Assembly (NCBI GenBank): GCA_016859345.1
Contig: CM029115.1
Location: 9,692,501 to 9,756,500, forward strand
Reading direction: 5' to 3'
Length of the DNA stretch: 64,000 nucleotides
From: Istiophorus platypterus
Lineage: Eukaryota; Chordata; Actinopteri; Istiophoriformes; Istiophoridae
The notes beneath the pieces were generated by a model. The model was not told the DNA's origin, did not search any database, and was given only the letters and a program-made list of their open reading frames with translations. A program made the position numbers and the translations under genes. Within the stretch, counting starts at the first letter, position 1. Each line of letters opens with the position of its first letter. Below are positions 1 through 14,225 of the stretch, piece after piece.

Positions 1-122
1 TCTAAATTTGGTCTCAACCCCAACACAAAAACCTGGTTAACCTGCCAGTTTTGGGTTTTTGTGGCTTGATAGTGTCAGAGTGAAATTTTTTGGTTTTGTT
101 TTGAGGGTTGGTGTCTACTTAC

Positions 123-206
123 TAAATGCCCTGGTGTTGGAGAGCGGGAGTCTTTTAGCCCTGCAGACCCAGGAACATCCAAAAGAGGCCATTTCATCTG
201 AAGGTA
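123..206 (-). CDS. tcf7l1: tcf7l1 coding exon 4 (last in the window)
   Basis: This 28-codon exon starts with [13 protein letters not shown] and ends ...SPTPGHL. It has a clean acceptor (CCCACAG, just above 206) and a consensus GTAAGT donor (117-122), both in phase 0. It joins in frame to the exon at 18021-18148 (...SPSART|YLQMKW). [11 protein letters not shown] is shared by TCF7L1 and TCF7L2. The [13 protein letters not shown] spacing resembles TCF7L1 and lacks the longer insert seen in TCF7L2. The remaining exons, including the HMG box, lie beyond the left edge, so the gene is partial here. Exon numbering counts coding exons found in this window. Confidence 0.9.
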
Positions 207-3200
207 CTGTGGGTGAGAGAAAAGGAGCAGAATTAAGCAACAAATCCAGACAAGCTGCAGGAAAAACATGCATTCAAATGAAAACGGGGGGGGGTGAATA
301 CAAAAAAAGGAAGTATATTGGCACCAAATGGCAAGAGTCTAATGTGAAAAAATTGCTCCCTAATGTTTACAATTACTCAACAAGAGCAATGCAAAAGTAT
401 GAATGGTGTCAAACCCACAGAGATCTCCAGCAGACACCTGTACAAGACCCACACTACTGCTGGAGTCAAACAGTGATTTCTGGCACAGGGGAGAGCAGGG
501 AGAGCGATGTGAACACAACGGACTGGTGGAGGACTGTGAAATTGCTGTTTGTCAGGGAAAAACAAGAGGCCAGCTGTGGGTGCCCATCGCTGACCGGGTG
601 GGAAGAGACAGCTGGAAGGAAGCCCCAAAATACTGAACAGCGAAACGTTCAGCTGCGGACCCCAAGGTAACTCTTGCATGTCTGTTTCAATTGGTCTTGG
701 CTTTTGAGTCGGGCACAGACCCTTGTCCTTTCAGTATCACTGTTTTTCACACACGTATCAAAGTTATCATGTAAAGGGTTGTGTAAGTATTTGCTGTCCC
801 TCTTTCTTTCTCACTGTTCACAAAGATTTCTACCGGTTTGTCTTATTATTACTGCCCCATGTCCTTTCACTGCCGTGCCATGGTGTAAGAGCTATGTACA
901 CGAGGTGAGGTTTTTTTTTTTCTTTGTGATTTACTGCTCCATACAACAAGTTGAGCTTTTTTTTGGCCCCCACCAATGAAGATAGCATGAGGCCAGAGCT
1001 CTAAAAGCACAGCTCAGCCATCTGGTTTATGAATCAGTTTAAATACCGTATACAGAAACTCGACATGGGTGTGGATTTTCTCCCTGGTACAATTTCAAAT
1101 TAATTAAAAGGGTTTCATATTATAAGTTATATACTAACTTCTATCATTCTGCAACAGACATTATTGTTGTCATCCACATAACATTTCACTTGTGAATTCC
1201 TATGCACAGTCTGAACGCCACCCATGGAGTTCAAACATCTGATGAATGGAAAAGACAAGACATAATCTCACAAAATTTAAAAAAATGACCTGTTCAAAAG
1301 CCTGTTCAAGAATATACACAAAGCTTTGTCTACTTTTCAAAAGTTGGTGCAGGATAAATGATGACAAACAAGTAAACTGGAGGGGTCGTGCATTTGGGTT
1401 TTGATTTTTAAAACCTCATTCATCACTCAGGGATTGTAAGGAGGAAGGAAGCTTGGATGGCTATGGGTTAAAAATGGAAAAGTCATTATAACAGGAGGGA
1501 GAAAAGGGAGAGGAGGGAAAAAAAGATTTTCAGGAATGAGTTTGTCGGAGCAGGCAGAGGGTATTGTTTCCTGACAGCTGGGGTCCAACAGGCAGGGGGA
1601 AGGGGACCCTTTTTCCCTTCAAAAAGGGGGGAAATTCTTGGAGTTGACATCAGCCCTCTTCGTTTTCACTATACTGCTAAAGGCTGAATCGTAGGTTCCA
1701 GCTAATGGGCCCAAGTCCATACAACTGTCAGGAGGCAGTTACTTTTAGAGGCTGCTAGCTCCCTATTGAAACTTTACTCCGCTGTGTGCATGGTGCCTAA
1801 TGAATGCTACTCTCAAGAGGGAAAATCCAAAACAATGCAGTTTTCTCTGTCTAATCTATGTCAATCATGAGCCCTTCCACAAATGAAACAAGCACTATTG
1901 TGAGCGTTTGGTCTAACCCAGCCGTGCCCACTCCGGCTCTCCCACCCAATCCGTCCCTTTTTTGACAGCTTCTGCCAGGACTGAGGAGCATGCCCCCAGG
2001 CCCTTTTTTGTGAGTGCCTACTTTTCTTTTAATTGCCAGTGTGCCCTATGGAGAAACTGTTCACACACTCCATGAAACATCCACCCAGGTAACGCCAGCC
2101 GCACACTGTCACATTAGCTGCAGTCCAGAATAGAGCAGCACACCGCTCACCGTCACGAGAGAGAGAGAAAGGGAGAGAGAGGGTGTCTATGAGTTGCTTC
2201 AGGACACAAAAGGCGAGGAATTGCGAGCTGTGCTGCTCAGCAAAAAGTTTCTCGGAGTGACCTTGAAAAAAAATAAATAAATACATTTTAAAGAAACACA
2301 CAAGGGAAATGTAAGAGTAAAGTTAGGGCCGAGCCAGAATTTAAAATGGAAGATTCAAATAGTTATGACATGGCTTAAGTGATGTTAAATGTTTGTCAAA
2401 GATTGAAACAGAAGATTAACTCATATCCATTTAACTGCAAGACATTTAGTAATGCTTTACACATGCCCTTATTTTATCAGAAACAAATACAGACATATGG
2501 TTGGGGCCCATAGCAAAGTCTGTTTCAGCATGGGACCTAGAAGCTCTGGTAATTAGACTCGGACAGAGTACTGAAAGAAATGTGTATCTAAGTGAAGTTT
2601 AGCTGATCCATTTTTGTAGCTCTCTAATTGTCTTCCAGCCTTCCCTGCTGCCTCCAACACTCAGAATAGACATCAGTAGAATGTGCTACTTTTACAGGAC
2701 CAGATGCGACAAAGGTGGCAGTGATGCCACTGAAATTTTCCAAGAAGCTGCACTGGAGCCCTTTGGTTTTTTGAACAGAGAGAATACAACATATGCTCTG
2801 GGGCATGTGGCCTGCCAGAGCTGGGTTCTAATTGTTACATCGCTCTCACAGAGCGGAGGAAAACACAGCCAAGAGTCTTTGTCATCTCTGAAGTGTGTGG
2901 TGGCATACTGTGGGCCAACATCAGAGCACGGAAAAGGGACAGATGTCTGGGCATTTGCTGTCAAACTAAGTCAGACACTCTGCCAAAAGGACAGAATAAA
3001 AATTCCCAAACTTTGCTAGCAACTATCTGACGACTTCAGAGCTGCAATCGTGTTCAAAATAACATGAATACAGAATTATATTCATAGTTCTGCAAAATGT
3101 GTAACAATAACATACTACAATAACCGTACATAATACATAGTTTGACTCTGGGGAAAAAAGCAAATATACCTAAAAACTACAACTCCCTGAAAAATGTGTG

Positions 3201-3379
3201 TCGGGAAATTTGTGCTGAATTGGATTAAATTAGTCACTCAAGTAAAACAATCCGACAAACAACAAATAAAGAGCGAATATGAATAAAGTGGCAGCTCAGA
3301 CTGGGCCTGTTGCTTATGAAATGGCTTCACCCAACTTGTGTTGAATAGTGGAGCAGCAGGAATGCCTCCATGGATCGCT

Positions 3380-3810
3380 CCAGCAGATAATGTCAATCAC
3401 CTACTGTGTGGAGAACCCCTCCCCATTGTTTTCTTTTACCCCCCAACAGAAAACAAATGGGCCACACAGCTTGCTGTTTGGCTGAGGTGTTAATTACCGT
3501 CCCCTGCCCATATGAAGAGCAGCTTCTTACAATAGCCCTGTCAGGGCCTCGACACAACAGTCCCTCCCTGGTTTTCTCTTCTGATATGGCCTGCTCATGT
3601 GGGGCCATTGACACCTCAACCTGATCTATGCATGAAACACAATTAAAAGCTTTCGGGGATGAAGACAATGTGATAAGTAGCCCCCGCCTAGAGTTTGCAT
3701 GAAGGCTCATTGTTTGCCGACATTAGAGGCAATTACATTGACAATTCTTAAGCAAACCTCGGCAGTCATTGTGCTAATTAGTGTGTAATTGATGGGGAAA
3801 CGACAAGCAG
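3380..3810. promoter_or_regulatory. Candidate conserved non-coding element, tcf7l1 intron 3
   Basis: This repeat-free, mixed-complexity stretch is dense in developmental-factor-like motifs: a SOX-type CCATTGTTTTC (3423-3433), homeodomain-type TTAATTACC (3490-3498), TAATTA (3775-3780) and TAATTGAT (3786-3793). It codes for nothing. The call rests on composition and motif density only; conservation could not be tested. Confidence 0.3.
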
Positions 3811-6800
3811 CTCTGCTGGTCAGACCCGTAGATGCACTACAGGGCAACTGCAAATTTCCCTGAATGGGGACCGTGTCCTATTATTCAGTCCACTATGAAG
3901 TAAGCAGATTAGTCAGGGAGGAAGTTATTAATCACAGCTATCTTAAAGGACAGTAGAGAGCGAAAGAAACAACAAAGATATTCTGGTTATAATAGAACTG
4001 TTAGAAAAAAATTGTCTTTTTTGTCCAAACTGACTGCAATGATTTCTGACCCTGGATCATTTTTGGCTTTTGGTTCTTATTAGTGGAAATATGTTACATC
4101 GAGCTTCATTTAGATGTGGAATACAAATCCGTCCCATCAGGCATCTGAGGAAAGAGAACGACAGTGATCCTTTTTTCAACTCATCACCTTGTCTCTTGGT
4201 TTCCATCATATTAACCCTGACAAGCCTGTGGTGCTACAGTGGAGATAGCATGCTGCTAATGGCTACCACATTTGAAGTGTCCATTAGCCCATAGAGGAAT
4301 GAAGTTAAGTGACTATGACAGGGTGACAGGGGTACTCCCTCAGTTTGCTAGGCCTCTATTGTGACCTGCCTGCACTTTATTCACAGCCAGTAGAAAAAAA
4401 AAAAAAAAAAAACTGGGTCAAAGGTCAGACATCCAGAGTGCGGTGGTTTCTATGGTAACATGGCCTATTAAGGCCAGGCTCATTGGCCTCTTAACATGCT
4501 CTTGTATACAAAAGAACTATTAGTGCAAAGAGGGATAGAGGAGAGTGAAGAGGGGAGGCAGTGCGAGGGAGGTCCTAGCGACACAGCGTCAAGGTTTTTC
4601 CAAGATTTCCAAGACAGTCCCAAACTCTGCCTACGTCTATATGTAGTAGAGGATGCTGAATTTCAATAGTCCCTTCAAGGGGTTTAGAGGAAACAGAGTA
4701 GAATCTAGAATATATGCCTGGCATCTTATTATTCTAATATCGGTAAAAAACACATTTGTATTTGGTGCGTATAAAATGTGCAAGTCCATATTTCGAACAA
4801 AAGATTTCAACTTGGAAAAACTCAATGTGCGATTGAGTGTCATATGACTGCCTCGTGCATATTCTGTACAAGGCTTAACTGGTCGACAAACTTAGTTTAT
4901 TTGAAAAGTCCTGGGAGCGAATTTATTGCTGTTTCAGTAATAAAATAGCACTAACAGAAAACAAGGCCAAGATAAACCCCACCCCGCCCCCTAAAAGCTT
5001 CTTTAACATTCTATCCCAGTGAGTGAGCTCTGACTTCAGCAGGAGTTTGCATTTTTTTGCAACTCAAGCAATTATTTGTTTCAGGGTTTATTTTTTTTTT
5101 CTTCCTTTTGCATGACAAGATCCTGAGTTACTGCTTCCTGCATCTAGAGTGTTATCGTTGAGCTCATATGAGCGTTTGAATGAAACTGCCATTGTTCTTA
5201 TTCTGTGTCGATGACTTTTAGGGACTTTTAATCAGATACAGTTATAAGAAGTTCTTTAACTGAAGTTAAAGTTAGGAATAACTGAGTAACTCTGTTACAC
5301 AGCACAACAGCAGGTCATATAAAACTCAGTGTATAATTGGACACACAAGAAAATAATTATGCCTCTGGTAAGAGCAAGGCCATCTCATAAAGTCAGAGAG
5401 GAGGGTGCAAAGCTATTCAAGTCAATTATGTGCAGTCAGTTATGTGGTTTCCGTACCTGGGAGATATGTTTGCAGTGGTCGCAGACTGCTGCGCTTAATG
5501 TCAGCCTGATCTGATGTCAAGACAGGCTACACCTCAAATAGCACGATGTCATCCTTTTCCATGTCCTGTGACATTGTTTGTGCAGTTGCACAGGAACAAA
5601 ACTTTTTTTATTGTTCTGGGAGTAGCCCCGTTTCATTGAAATTCATAGCCGTAAACATCTGTATAATTAACTCCAGAGTACATGGTGGTTACCAGCAGCT
5701 GGCTGGATGCTTACATTAAAGTGCAACTTAGGGATCAGATGTGTGCTAATATGTAGGTGTGTGTGTGTGAGTGTTACGCCCAAGTCTACACCAATGACAC
5801 ACAAGTGAGACCTCAATTTTTTATTTATGACCAAATACAAATTGACTGGAGACAACACGGGTTACCAATATAATACAGTTTCCTGCCAAGGCATTTAGGA
5901 GGCAATAATAAGTCTAGCATGCACCTCTCACACTGAACAGGCCAAACTCTCAGTGAAGACATAAATATAATCTTTATTTCTCCTTTTTCCAGAAATGCAG
6001 ATAAATATTTACCCAAACTCTTCTAGAGTAAATTTGTGTATGTCTGCTAAATGTGTGTCTTTTTTTCTGACAGCGCACAGTAGGTGATTGTTTCCCATTT
6101 TTTTTAGCTTTTCTTGGCTCTATTTTTACAACTTCCTAAGAGCAGCGGACAGAAGTAGAAGAGGCAACAAAGCATCTTGAATGGAAAAAGTCAGTTTTGA
6201 GAAACTGAGGTGGGCATAAGTGGGTGTAGTGGAGAAGGCAAGAGAGAGAAAAAAAGGGCCTAAATTAAACACATTTGTTTCTGCTCTCACATACCACAAG
6301 TCTTATGAAAACAGAGGGCTGATTGTGTTCACTCTGCAAGTCCACCCCCCTTCCCTCCACTCGCTCTCTTTACCACCACCCAACGCCACCACCCAGCTCC
6401 ACACCCCCACCCCCCTGTTCTGAGCAGCAGCAGCCCCTCCCCCCTAGAACACACACATACACACACACACTCACACATTCATACACGCAGCTGCCTGCAG
6501 ATGCCTCCTGTGTTTGCTCTCTGAGTGCAGGCGCAAATCTCTAGGCCCCGTAGACTTCTGGGCCCTGCCTCATCTCAGCTTTTACTACCTGACATCCCTA
6601 TCACCCCACTGCTAACCCCACTCGCTTCACTCTCTGTCTAATCTCCGCCCTCTCTGGTCCTCCCACTGCCAACTGCCCCCTCCAGCTCTGCCCTCTCCAG
6701 CCCTACTCAAACACACAGACACATTCACATGCCACAGGTATGCTCGGCCCTGTTGCACAGGGACACAGAGACTGTCTGTTAGAAACTAAACCCACAACAT

Positions 6801-9800
6801 TTATGAGCACTTTTAGAAACATTTAAGGAGAGATTTAAAAAAAAAAACACATAATGAAATATGTAAATGTTCTAATTTTGGCTAGAAGCAAAATAATTCT
6901 CCCATCTGCCATTATTCCAAGTCAAGCGGCTAAATCAGGAAAACAAGAGCAAAACATAATAATTTGGGGCTGAAAATATCTCAGTTGTCATAAAATACTT
7001 GACATGGATCTAATTTAATAAGAAAATGTTTTCAAGAAAAGTTTCAAACTTCTTCAATGTGCAGCACAGTGCCCAACTTACTACCATGACATTCCCCAGG
7101 ATTAGTTATGCGTATTGTCAGCAGACTGCAGGGAGGTCTGGAATGTGGCCAAAACGTTCATTGTTATACCTGAAACATTAGTAAAAGTCATTCCCTTGCG
7201 ACCTAGAGGCTTCACTTTCATTATTTTGCCTGCAGTGATATTGAGTGATAAATGCTGATATAGTGATAGGTTTGGCTATAAACTCAGTTCACACTCACAT
7301 GCATCAGCTCGTCTTACAGGTCTGAAACACTGCAAAGAAAACATTTTCCAGTAAGAATGTGTAGGTTTTTAAGGGTATGGAGGCAAAGCCTTTGCAGGAT
7401 GAAGTTGGGTCATGGGGTCCCCTGCCTCTTCAAGGTTCATCAGGTTTCTTGAAAGCAGTGCGATGGAGTAGAAACATAAGCAGGGGACCGTCAGTCACTT
7501 GAGAATGTCAGGTTTTTTCATCTGTCAATACTTAATGAATTACTTTTTACCCATTTTGAGGGACTAAAATTGATTAATATGGACTGTTCCTATTCTCAAG
7601 AGCCAAAAATGTCTTCACAAAATTAACCAGGCCACTCAGAACTCAAGGCTGGACATGCAGTTTAAAACAATATATACAGCTGCTGCTATCTTTTGGTTTC
7701 AATACAATCTAAAGAGAATGGCAAGGTGATTACGATCAGGGGCTGCTGTAAATATCAGATTCCCAGGGACAGATTTTAGGAGAGGCCCCATACAATTACA
7801 CAGTATTCAGGAATGCAGAGCATGAACCACAGAAACATCGAGCTGAAGACAAATGCTCACATCCCTTTCTGAACTGCATAAAAAGAGTAGGAAATTTTTC
7901 TTTCAAGAAGAGTTTCTGTGAGCCCCAAATCTGCACCACAATGCAACAAACCTCTACTCAATCCAAACTGCACACTTCTGCAAACAATTAAATGTTAACC
8001 CAAGAACTGTAAGCTGCTCAGAGAGAGAGAGAGTGAGAGAAAGACGGAGAGAGAAAGAGAACGAAGGGGGAGTGACTGGAGAAAGAGAGGGGTGCTTGTG
8101 CACAATTACAGCAGGGATTTATAGCCTGAGAAACAATTTATAAATCACAGCGCCTGAGCTAATGTGCTCCAGATTGTTCTCCATGCAGCTGCAATTTTGG
8201 TCTGCGTGAAACGGCATAATAAACCTGGCTGGAGGACATGTTTGGGTGGTGGGAGGGGGCAGGAGAAAAGTTGAGATTGAGGGTGGGGGCTGATGAGGGT
8301 GAGGGTGTGGACTCAAAAAGTTTCTGAGGTGTTTTGAACAAAGAGAATTCTACAGGCTGGTCTGAGACTTTGCTGAGGTGCAACTCTTGATTGAGATAGG
8401 AGGGGCAGTTAAGAGGCAAATTTAGCAAAATAAATTCTTGAATTAAGGTATATGCTACTTAAAGGATTTTTTCTAAGGTAATAATTACACAAGTTTCCAC
8501 TAACAAACGATTGCAGTTTTCAAGACCAACATCTAGGACGGTTTTATGAGCTCAGTGTGGATCGTGCACTCTGCCTCTACAATTACATCCTTGAGATAGG
8601 TGAAAATTAATTTTAGGTTATAATAAGACAAGAAAAATGTTGTAAACTGATCCCTTCATTGCGACTGCAGTCTGGTGTGGAAGAACAGATCGGATGTGCT
8701 GAGGGGAAGCCTGGGCTTTTGTGGCCACTCAGCCAACTGGCCCTGAACCTTGACCTCTAACCCTTCACCCTGGGGGGCAAACAAAGCTCTGAGTGACATC
8801 TGAAACTAGACACTCTGTGGGGAGAGAGTGTCTGGACCAGACTCAAATAACCCCATTAACTCTGCAGAAAAGATTTATTACTATTAATTCTGCCCCTGCA
8901 AATCTCGAAGCTGAGTTGCACAGATCTGTCAAAGATAATCAAGCAATTAGAGGTGTGCACCAAGTTGCATCTTGTTTACTTGCCAATAATTTCATCTTGC
9001 ACGAGGATAGGCAAAAATGTTCCATAATAAACGACTTGGAGTAGGGTTGTGATGAGCTGTGAGACACACATATGTCAGCAGTTAGTCTGTAGCTAAATCA
9101 GTTCTGCTTAATATGAGCAACATGAAGCTAATCTTCAGGAGATTTTAAGAGAGTAGCTTCTGCATATTCACCAGCGCCACTGAGGGATTCTATACAATGG
9201 ATTACATAAACAGCCCCAGCATCGTATACTGTAAACACAAACAGAGAGATGGTAAATGTGCCACGGTGAATGCGAGCCTCCGTCGCCAGAATGCTGAAAG
9301 CCACTGTAGTATTTAAATCAGGCAAGGAGGGAGGAAGACTGGGCCAAGCATTCTGTAGCTCAGCTGTGAGGCTCTAAGCCGTTGCCCTAGGGTCTTTGTC
9401 CTGCCTTTCAGGGCAAGTCTGAGGTAGTCAAAGACCCTATTCATGACCGGCGCTCCCCCTGCCAACACACCCATACAGCCCCAGTCAAGTCAGCCGAGAG
9501 CTATAGAGCCTTCCCATTTCACACGAGAATCAGACCTGCCCCTAAAGCCTGCTTCAGGGATTTCCAATAGCCAGCCCCTCTAACCCATGTACAAATCAAA
9601 CAAAAGGGCTCCTTGGCCTACTCCATGTCATATAGGGTTGATTAGATCTTTTTTTTTCTAATGTAGCTACTCTAAATTTGAAGCAAATAAGTCAGTCACA
9701 TTTGTAGGGATTTGGTATCTAGCCATGTAAATGGATGAGGGATTACGTCATTGGAGGTGTCGATCTCCCATCCAACCCTGCTCCGTCCATCATTATCATC

Positions 9801-10782
9801 TGCTTCAAGATTCACCTCAGACCAAAGCATGGGAACCAAAAGACCAACCTGAGTACATCAAATGATAACAATCCCAGAAGAAAGACATCCAATCACGTTG
9901 ATCATCTGAGACAGGCACATGGGGGAATCCCACTGTGTCTTGTGTCTGAGGAGCACAAGGCCCTCAACCAAAGCCATTACTCATAACTAATCAAGAACAT
10001 TACCTCATAATTTTAAATTGAGTAGATAAGGTCGGGAAATAGTGATGCATCCTGTGGCCTAGGCCGATGTAAAAATATCAGCCCATTAGAAGTTTTCTGC
10101 TGTTTCTGCTGTTTATTCTAACAGGATCCACAAGTCTGGCCTGAGATAAGGAGGCTACACATTTTAGATGACTTGTGCCTCTGCTGGGCTTTAATTGAAT
10201 TTGATGCACTGCAGAACATTGTGACTTCTTAACAAGTACAATTAGTTTATGAGGGTAACTGGGGGAAGGAAGGGGCAACCAGAGGTTAAGTTATTATCAA
10301 TATTAGGGCAAGTGGCCTGATCTTGTGGGAAAATTGTTCCTATATGCATATTAAACAAACTATTACACTCAGTTACACACCACAACAATAACACAAAATA
10401 TTGCTATTTGTATAATTACTGTGAGGATACACTGATGCTTACAAGAGCTGAACTAAGTCAAAACAATGTTGTTACTGTCTTACTTTTCAAAACTACCTTT
10501 AAGACTTAACAGTCATATACTTTATATGCACGATATTATCAAAATTCTACTTCAACCCCATTTTTATTTAAAGTAACCACATAGTTACACACGTCCTGCT
10601 TATATGAATGTTATCGACATGGAAAATTCACCAGTGCTCTCTTTGAGATTTATGTAGCCCAAAAAAAAAAAAATCCATTACAAACACTACTTTTGTCTTC
10701 AGAGCCAGAGCTAAATTCATATTACAGATAACATGTCAGTCTCATGTGCTACACCATCAGGTACGGCTTTAAGTTTAATATT

Positions 10783-10784
<2 letters not shown>

Positions 10785-10813
<29 letters not shown>
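10785..10813. repeat. (TA)n microsatellite
   Basis: Uninterrupted TA dinucleotides over 29 bases inside tcf7l1 intron 3. Confidence 0.95.
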
Positions 10814-10816
<3 letters not shown>

Positions 10817-11835
10817 AGAGTCAGAGACAGATCCCTGCTGCAACTTGAAATTTATAAAAGAACATAATCACCTGCACAAATTAAAGCTAAACTAGTCGAC
10901 CAGGAAACTGGTTAAGATCTGTCTGCAGTTGCTTGCACGTGTGTCCAAGTGCAATGTGTTGACATGACATGTGTCCGTCAGGGGACACAAGCCGCAGCAG
11001 CAGTCCAAACCTGGTCCGCCATTACTGGGAAAAACTCATAGGGAAGCAGCCAAACTGATTTATAACTTCAATAAGAAGAGCAGCTGCTCTGCCCGACGTT
11101 AACTAAATGCATTCTGGATACATCCATTCCTTAATTTAGTATGACCACGACAACCTCACTGATACGACACACGAGCTGTATGACATGGCCTTTGACAGAC
11201 CCTGTGCAGGGACAGGGCATAAAAATGCCCTGAGCATGAAGTGAAGCGAAGCCTGATACAAATCTCAGTAGCGCTGATGCTACGTGCATGATCTGGTAAC
11301 CTCCTGCTGTTTGCTGATTGGACTGTGACTGCAAGGGAATGGCGAGGCATTGTGGTCTATGGCGGAGGGGCTATGCTCTGTGGGAGACAGAATCCCTAAG
11401 ATAAGTGAGTGCCTCAAGGTCTGGAAACCGGCCCACCTCAGGATAACAGGCAAAGGAATAGCAGGACCCGTATCTGACTCAGTTTATGCTCCCACCACCA
11501 CATCTCATCAACAATCTCTCCTCCTGCCTGCTCTCCCTCTCCTGCTTGTCTGCAGTGCTTAAACTGAAAACAGCTGCTTGGAATACCAGACTGATGAAAC
11601 CCTGTTTAGAGCTTTTCCTCTTTATTCCTGCTGTACAATCACGTTTTATTAGCATGGAGGGAAACATTTAAGGTACAATTATGGAGGAAAAACATTTCTT
11701 TATGTGAGCTAAATGGTAGTGGTTATGGCTATGAAAGGGCCACATACACTTATATTGAAGAGTCCAACAGCACCGCTTACTGTCACCCTCCTCCCTGAAG
11801 TCGTATCAATGGGATTAAAGTTTGGCTGCAGGTAG

Positions 11836-12175
11836 GAATTATTTTCATTATCAGTTAATCTTGTGGGTGGAAGTTATATCTCCTAGACCTAAAATGAATA
11901 CTAGTTTAACTGATAAGTTGATCAAAAGAAAATCAATCTGTCCCACTGTTGGACAATTAGTTAAATTTTTGTTCGTCATTTTTCAATCTCAAGATCTTCC
12001 AGCTTCTCAGCTGTGGGAATTTGTTGTCTTTTCTTTGTAATATTTGACAGGAAACTGAGAATCTTTGGATTCTGGGCTGTTGGTCAGGCAAAACAATCAA
12101 TGTGAATATCACATTGGATTCTGGGAAATTATTATAGACATTTTTCACTATTTTCTGGAATAATCAAAAATATTT
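11836..12175. repeat. Old interspersed repeat copy (teleost-wide family, name not assigned)
   Basis: Ordered blocks resemble a repeat I recall as very common in percomorph genomes: TTTTCATTATCAGTTAATC at the left, then CCAGCTTCTCAG, a TGTTGGTCAGGCAAAACAA block near 12080, GATTCTGGGAAATT near 12117, and TTTTTCACTATTTTCTGG near 12140. The copy is diverged and codes for nothing. No terminal repeats or target-site duplication could be fixed, so the ends are approximate. Confidence 0.55.
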
Positions 12176-13639
12176 TTACTGTCATAATATTACGACTTAC
12201 AATAATTTAGCCTGACTAACAGGGCATAAATCAAAATATATTCTATTCACGACATAATCAAGCTAGAAAAAGCCCCTGTTATGTGTTTTACGAGACTTTT
12301 TGTGGATAAATTAGTTGCACAATTAATCCATGATCAAGTATATTTTCAGGACTTTAGTCACCTGGGGCGGAGAGACTAAACAGACCTCCTGATAAATCCA
12401 GGGACCCACCCCTCCCCCTCTTGCACCAAGACTCAATGTTAACTCCACAGAACAGACATGACTAAGCTGGTATTCACATGACACATGATATGTGCCTCCA
12501 CCTCCCACACCACCATCACTGTCTTCATGGCAAAAACTTTTCTCTTACTTTTTTGATAATTAGCAGCTGTGTGGAGACGGCAGGCTTTGGACTCCCGTTG
12601 CGTCAACCTCAACTCCTCTGCCTTTGACTCTAATACTAGCTCAAGCCTGCAGTGACCATTCACTACACAAGGTTTTGCAATTGCTGGAAAGTAGAGACAA
12701 AACGTGTGTAGACATGACCTGCAGTTTCCTCTGCAAACAGCTTGAGATTTTTTGTTAACTGACACGCTTTAGTATTTAACTCTGCAACAGGACTTCTTTT
12801 TTCTTTTGGTAGGCTTCCGATAAGATACAGTCAACGGCACAACTTTTAACAGACAAACGGAGATTTTAGAGTGAACTCAGGTTTGTCAGAAATGTTCACC
12901 TTTGGCCAATGTCTCTCAACTCGAACACAAGTTCACCCAAATGTTCACAGGGAAAAGCAGTGTACCAAAATATTCGACAGCTCTGACCAAACATAGCAAA
13001 CGAGAAAAACACATAAATTGATAAAAACACATTTGCACACATATTCATCTTGGCACATCAAACGGATTCATTGATGTCACTGAACATGGGGAGTCTGCGG
13101 CTGGAGAGGGGAGATGTTGGTTATCCATTCCTCAAAGGGTGCTGAGATGCTCCTGATGGGCCCTGCGCTCGAGAGCCAGAGAGCGCTATAAACAGAATTT
13201 CTAATGGCAGGCGGAAGGGTGGGCGGGTGGGTTTAGGTAGTGAAGTAGCAGGCTATGGGGTAGCGGGAGGAATTGACGCCAGCTCATGCTTCCACAGAGA
13301 CCAAAGAGGGAAGGATACAGACCAGGACTGACACAATTTCACACAGTTCTACACAAGTGATGCTATAAAGTGAACACAAGCACAAAATAAAAAACTGTAT
13401 GTTCCTGTGAAACTCTGTTAGAAAGGTTCTGTGAGGTGCTTCTAAAGCTACAGATATTGACAAATGATTTGTTGGTCACATAGTGAGTGATGTATACATG
13501 TAAAGGCATGTAAAGTGGAACATTAGAAACACCATCTGGAAAAAATATTTATCACTACAAACTGCTTTGGGTTGGAAGGCACTAAGCAGATCTGACCTTG
13601 ATAACCCCTATGTAATACAAAGGTAACTGCTGAAACATA

Positions 13640-13960
13640 CAGCTTCTGAAATGCATAACAATTTAAGGGTAAATTGTTTAAAAATGCCTCTATCTTATAT
13701 TGTAAAATTATATCAAAACATCTTCCCCTCCTTCTCAAACCAAATGAGGATTAATTCAATATTTCAAAACAACATTTTTGCCAGATTTAATTTAATTTCC
13801 TCAAACCCGAGCAAAGAGTTCATTATCAAAATGAATCACTCCGGGCAAGAGCTCTTAGCCCGCGATGGCATTTCTGCGGTTGCTGGCGATCTGTTTCTAA
13901 TTGAACAGTGCCACTAAATTGATGTCAATGTGTTTGCCTTTGAAGAAAAAATCTTTTAAA
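13640..13960. promoter_or_regulatory. Candidate conserved non-coding element, tcf7l1 intron 3
   Basis: Complex sequence with GGATTA (13748-13753), TAATTGAA near 13898, and a TCF/LEF-like CCTTTGAAG (13937-13945). A GC-balanced core lies near 13835-13890. It is free of simple repeats and has no coding signal. A TCF-type site inside a TCF gene would suit feedback control, but this is inference. Confidence 0.3.
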
Positions 13961-14193
13961 AACTATAAACCTAGTCAAAAATGCAAGCTCTGTTGACACA
14001 GCGCTTGGTTGAAAAAATATTTGTGCGCTTACATTCAGGAATACAACACTGAGGGCTGTCAGAATGTGAGCCCCGTACACTGTTCCCTCTGTTGCAAAAG
14101 TATCCACATAGCTTCACCTGAGCACCCAACCCCCGCCCCAGACACTCGCAAGACTTTAACCACACAAACGTGCAACACGCATGGAAGCATGTG

Positions 14194-14199
<6 letters not shown>

Positions 14200-14225
<26 letters not shown>
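14200..14225. repeat. (AC)13 microsatellite
   Basis: A perfect AC dinucleotide run inside tcf7l1 intron 3. Confidence 0.9.

Noticed and set aside
59..670. Plus-strand open frame of 203 codons
   Set aside because: It lies antisense across the tcf7l1 YLQMKW exon and its flanks, with no family motif. The minus-strand exon explains the conserved sequence.
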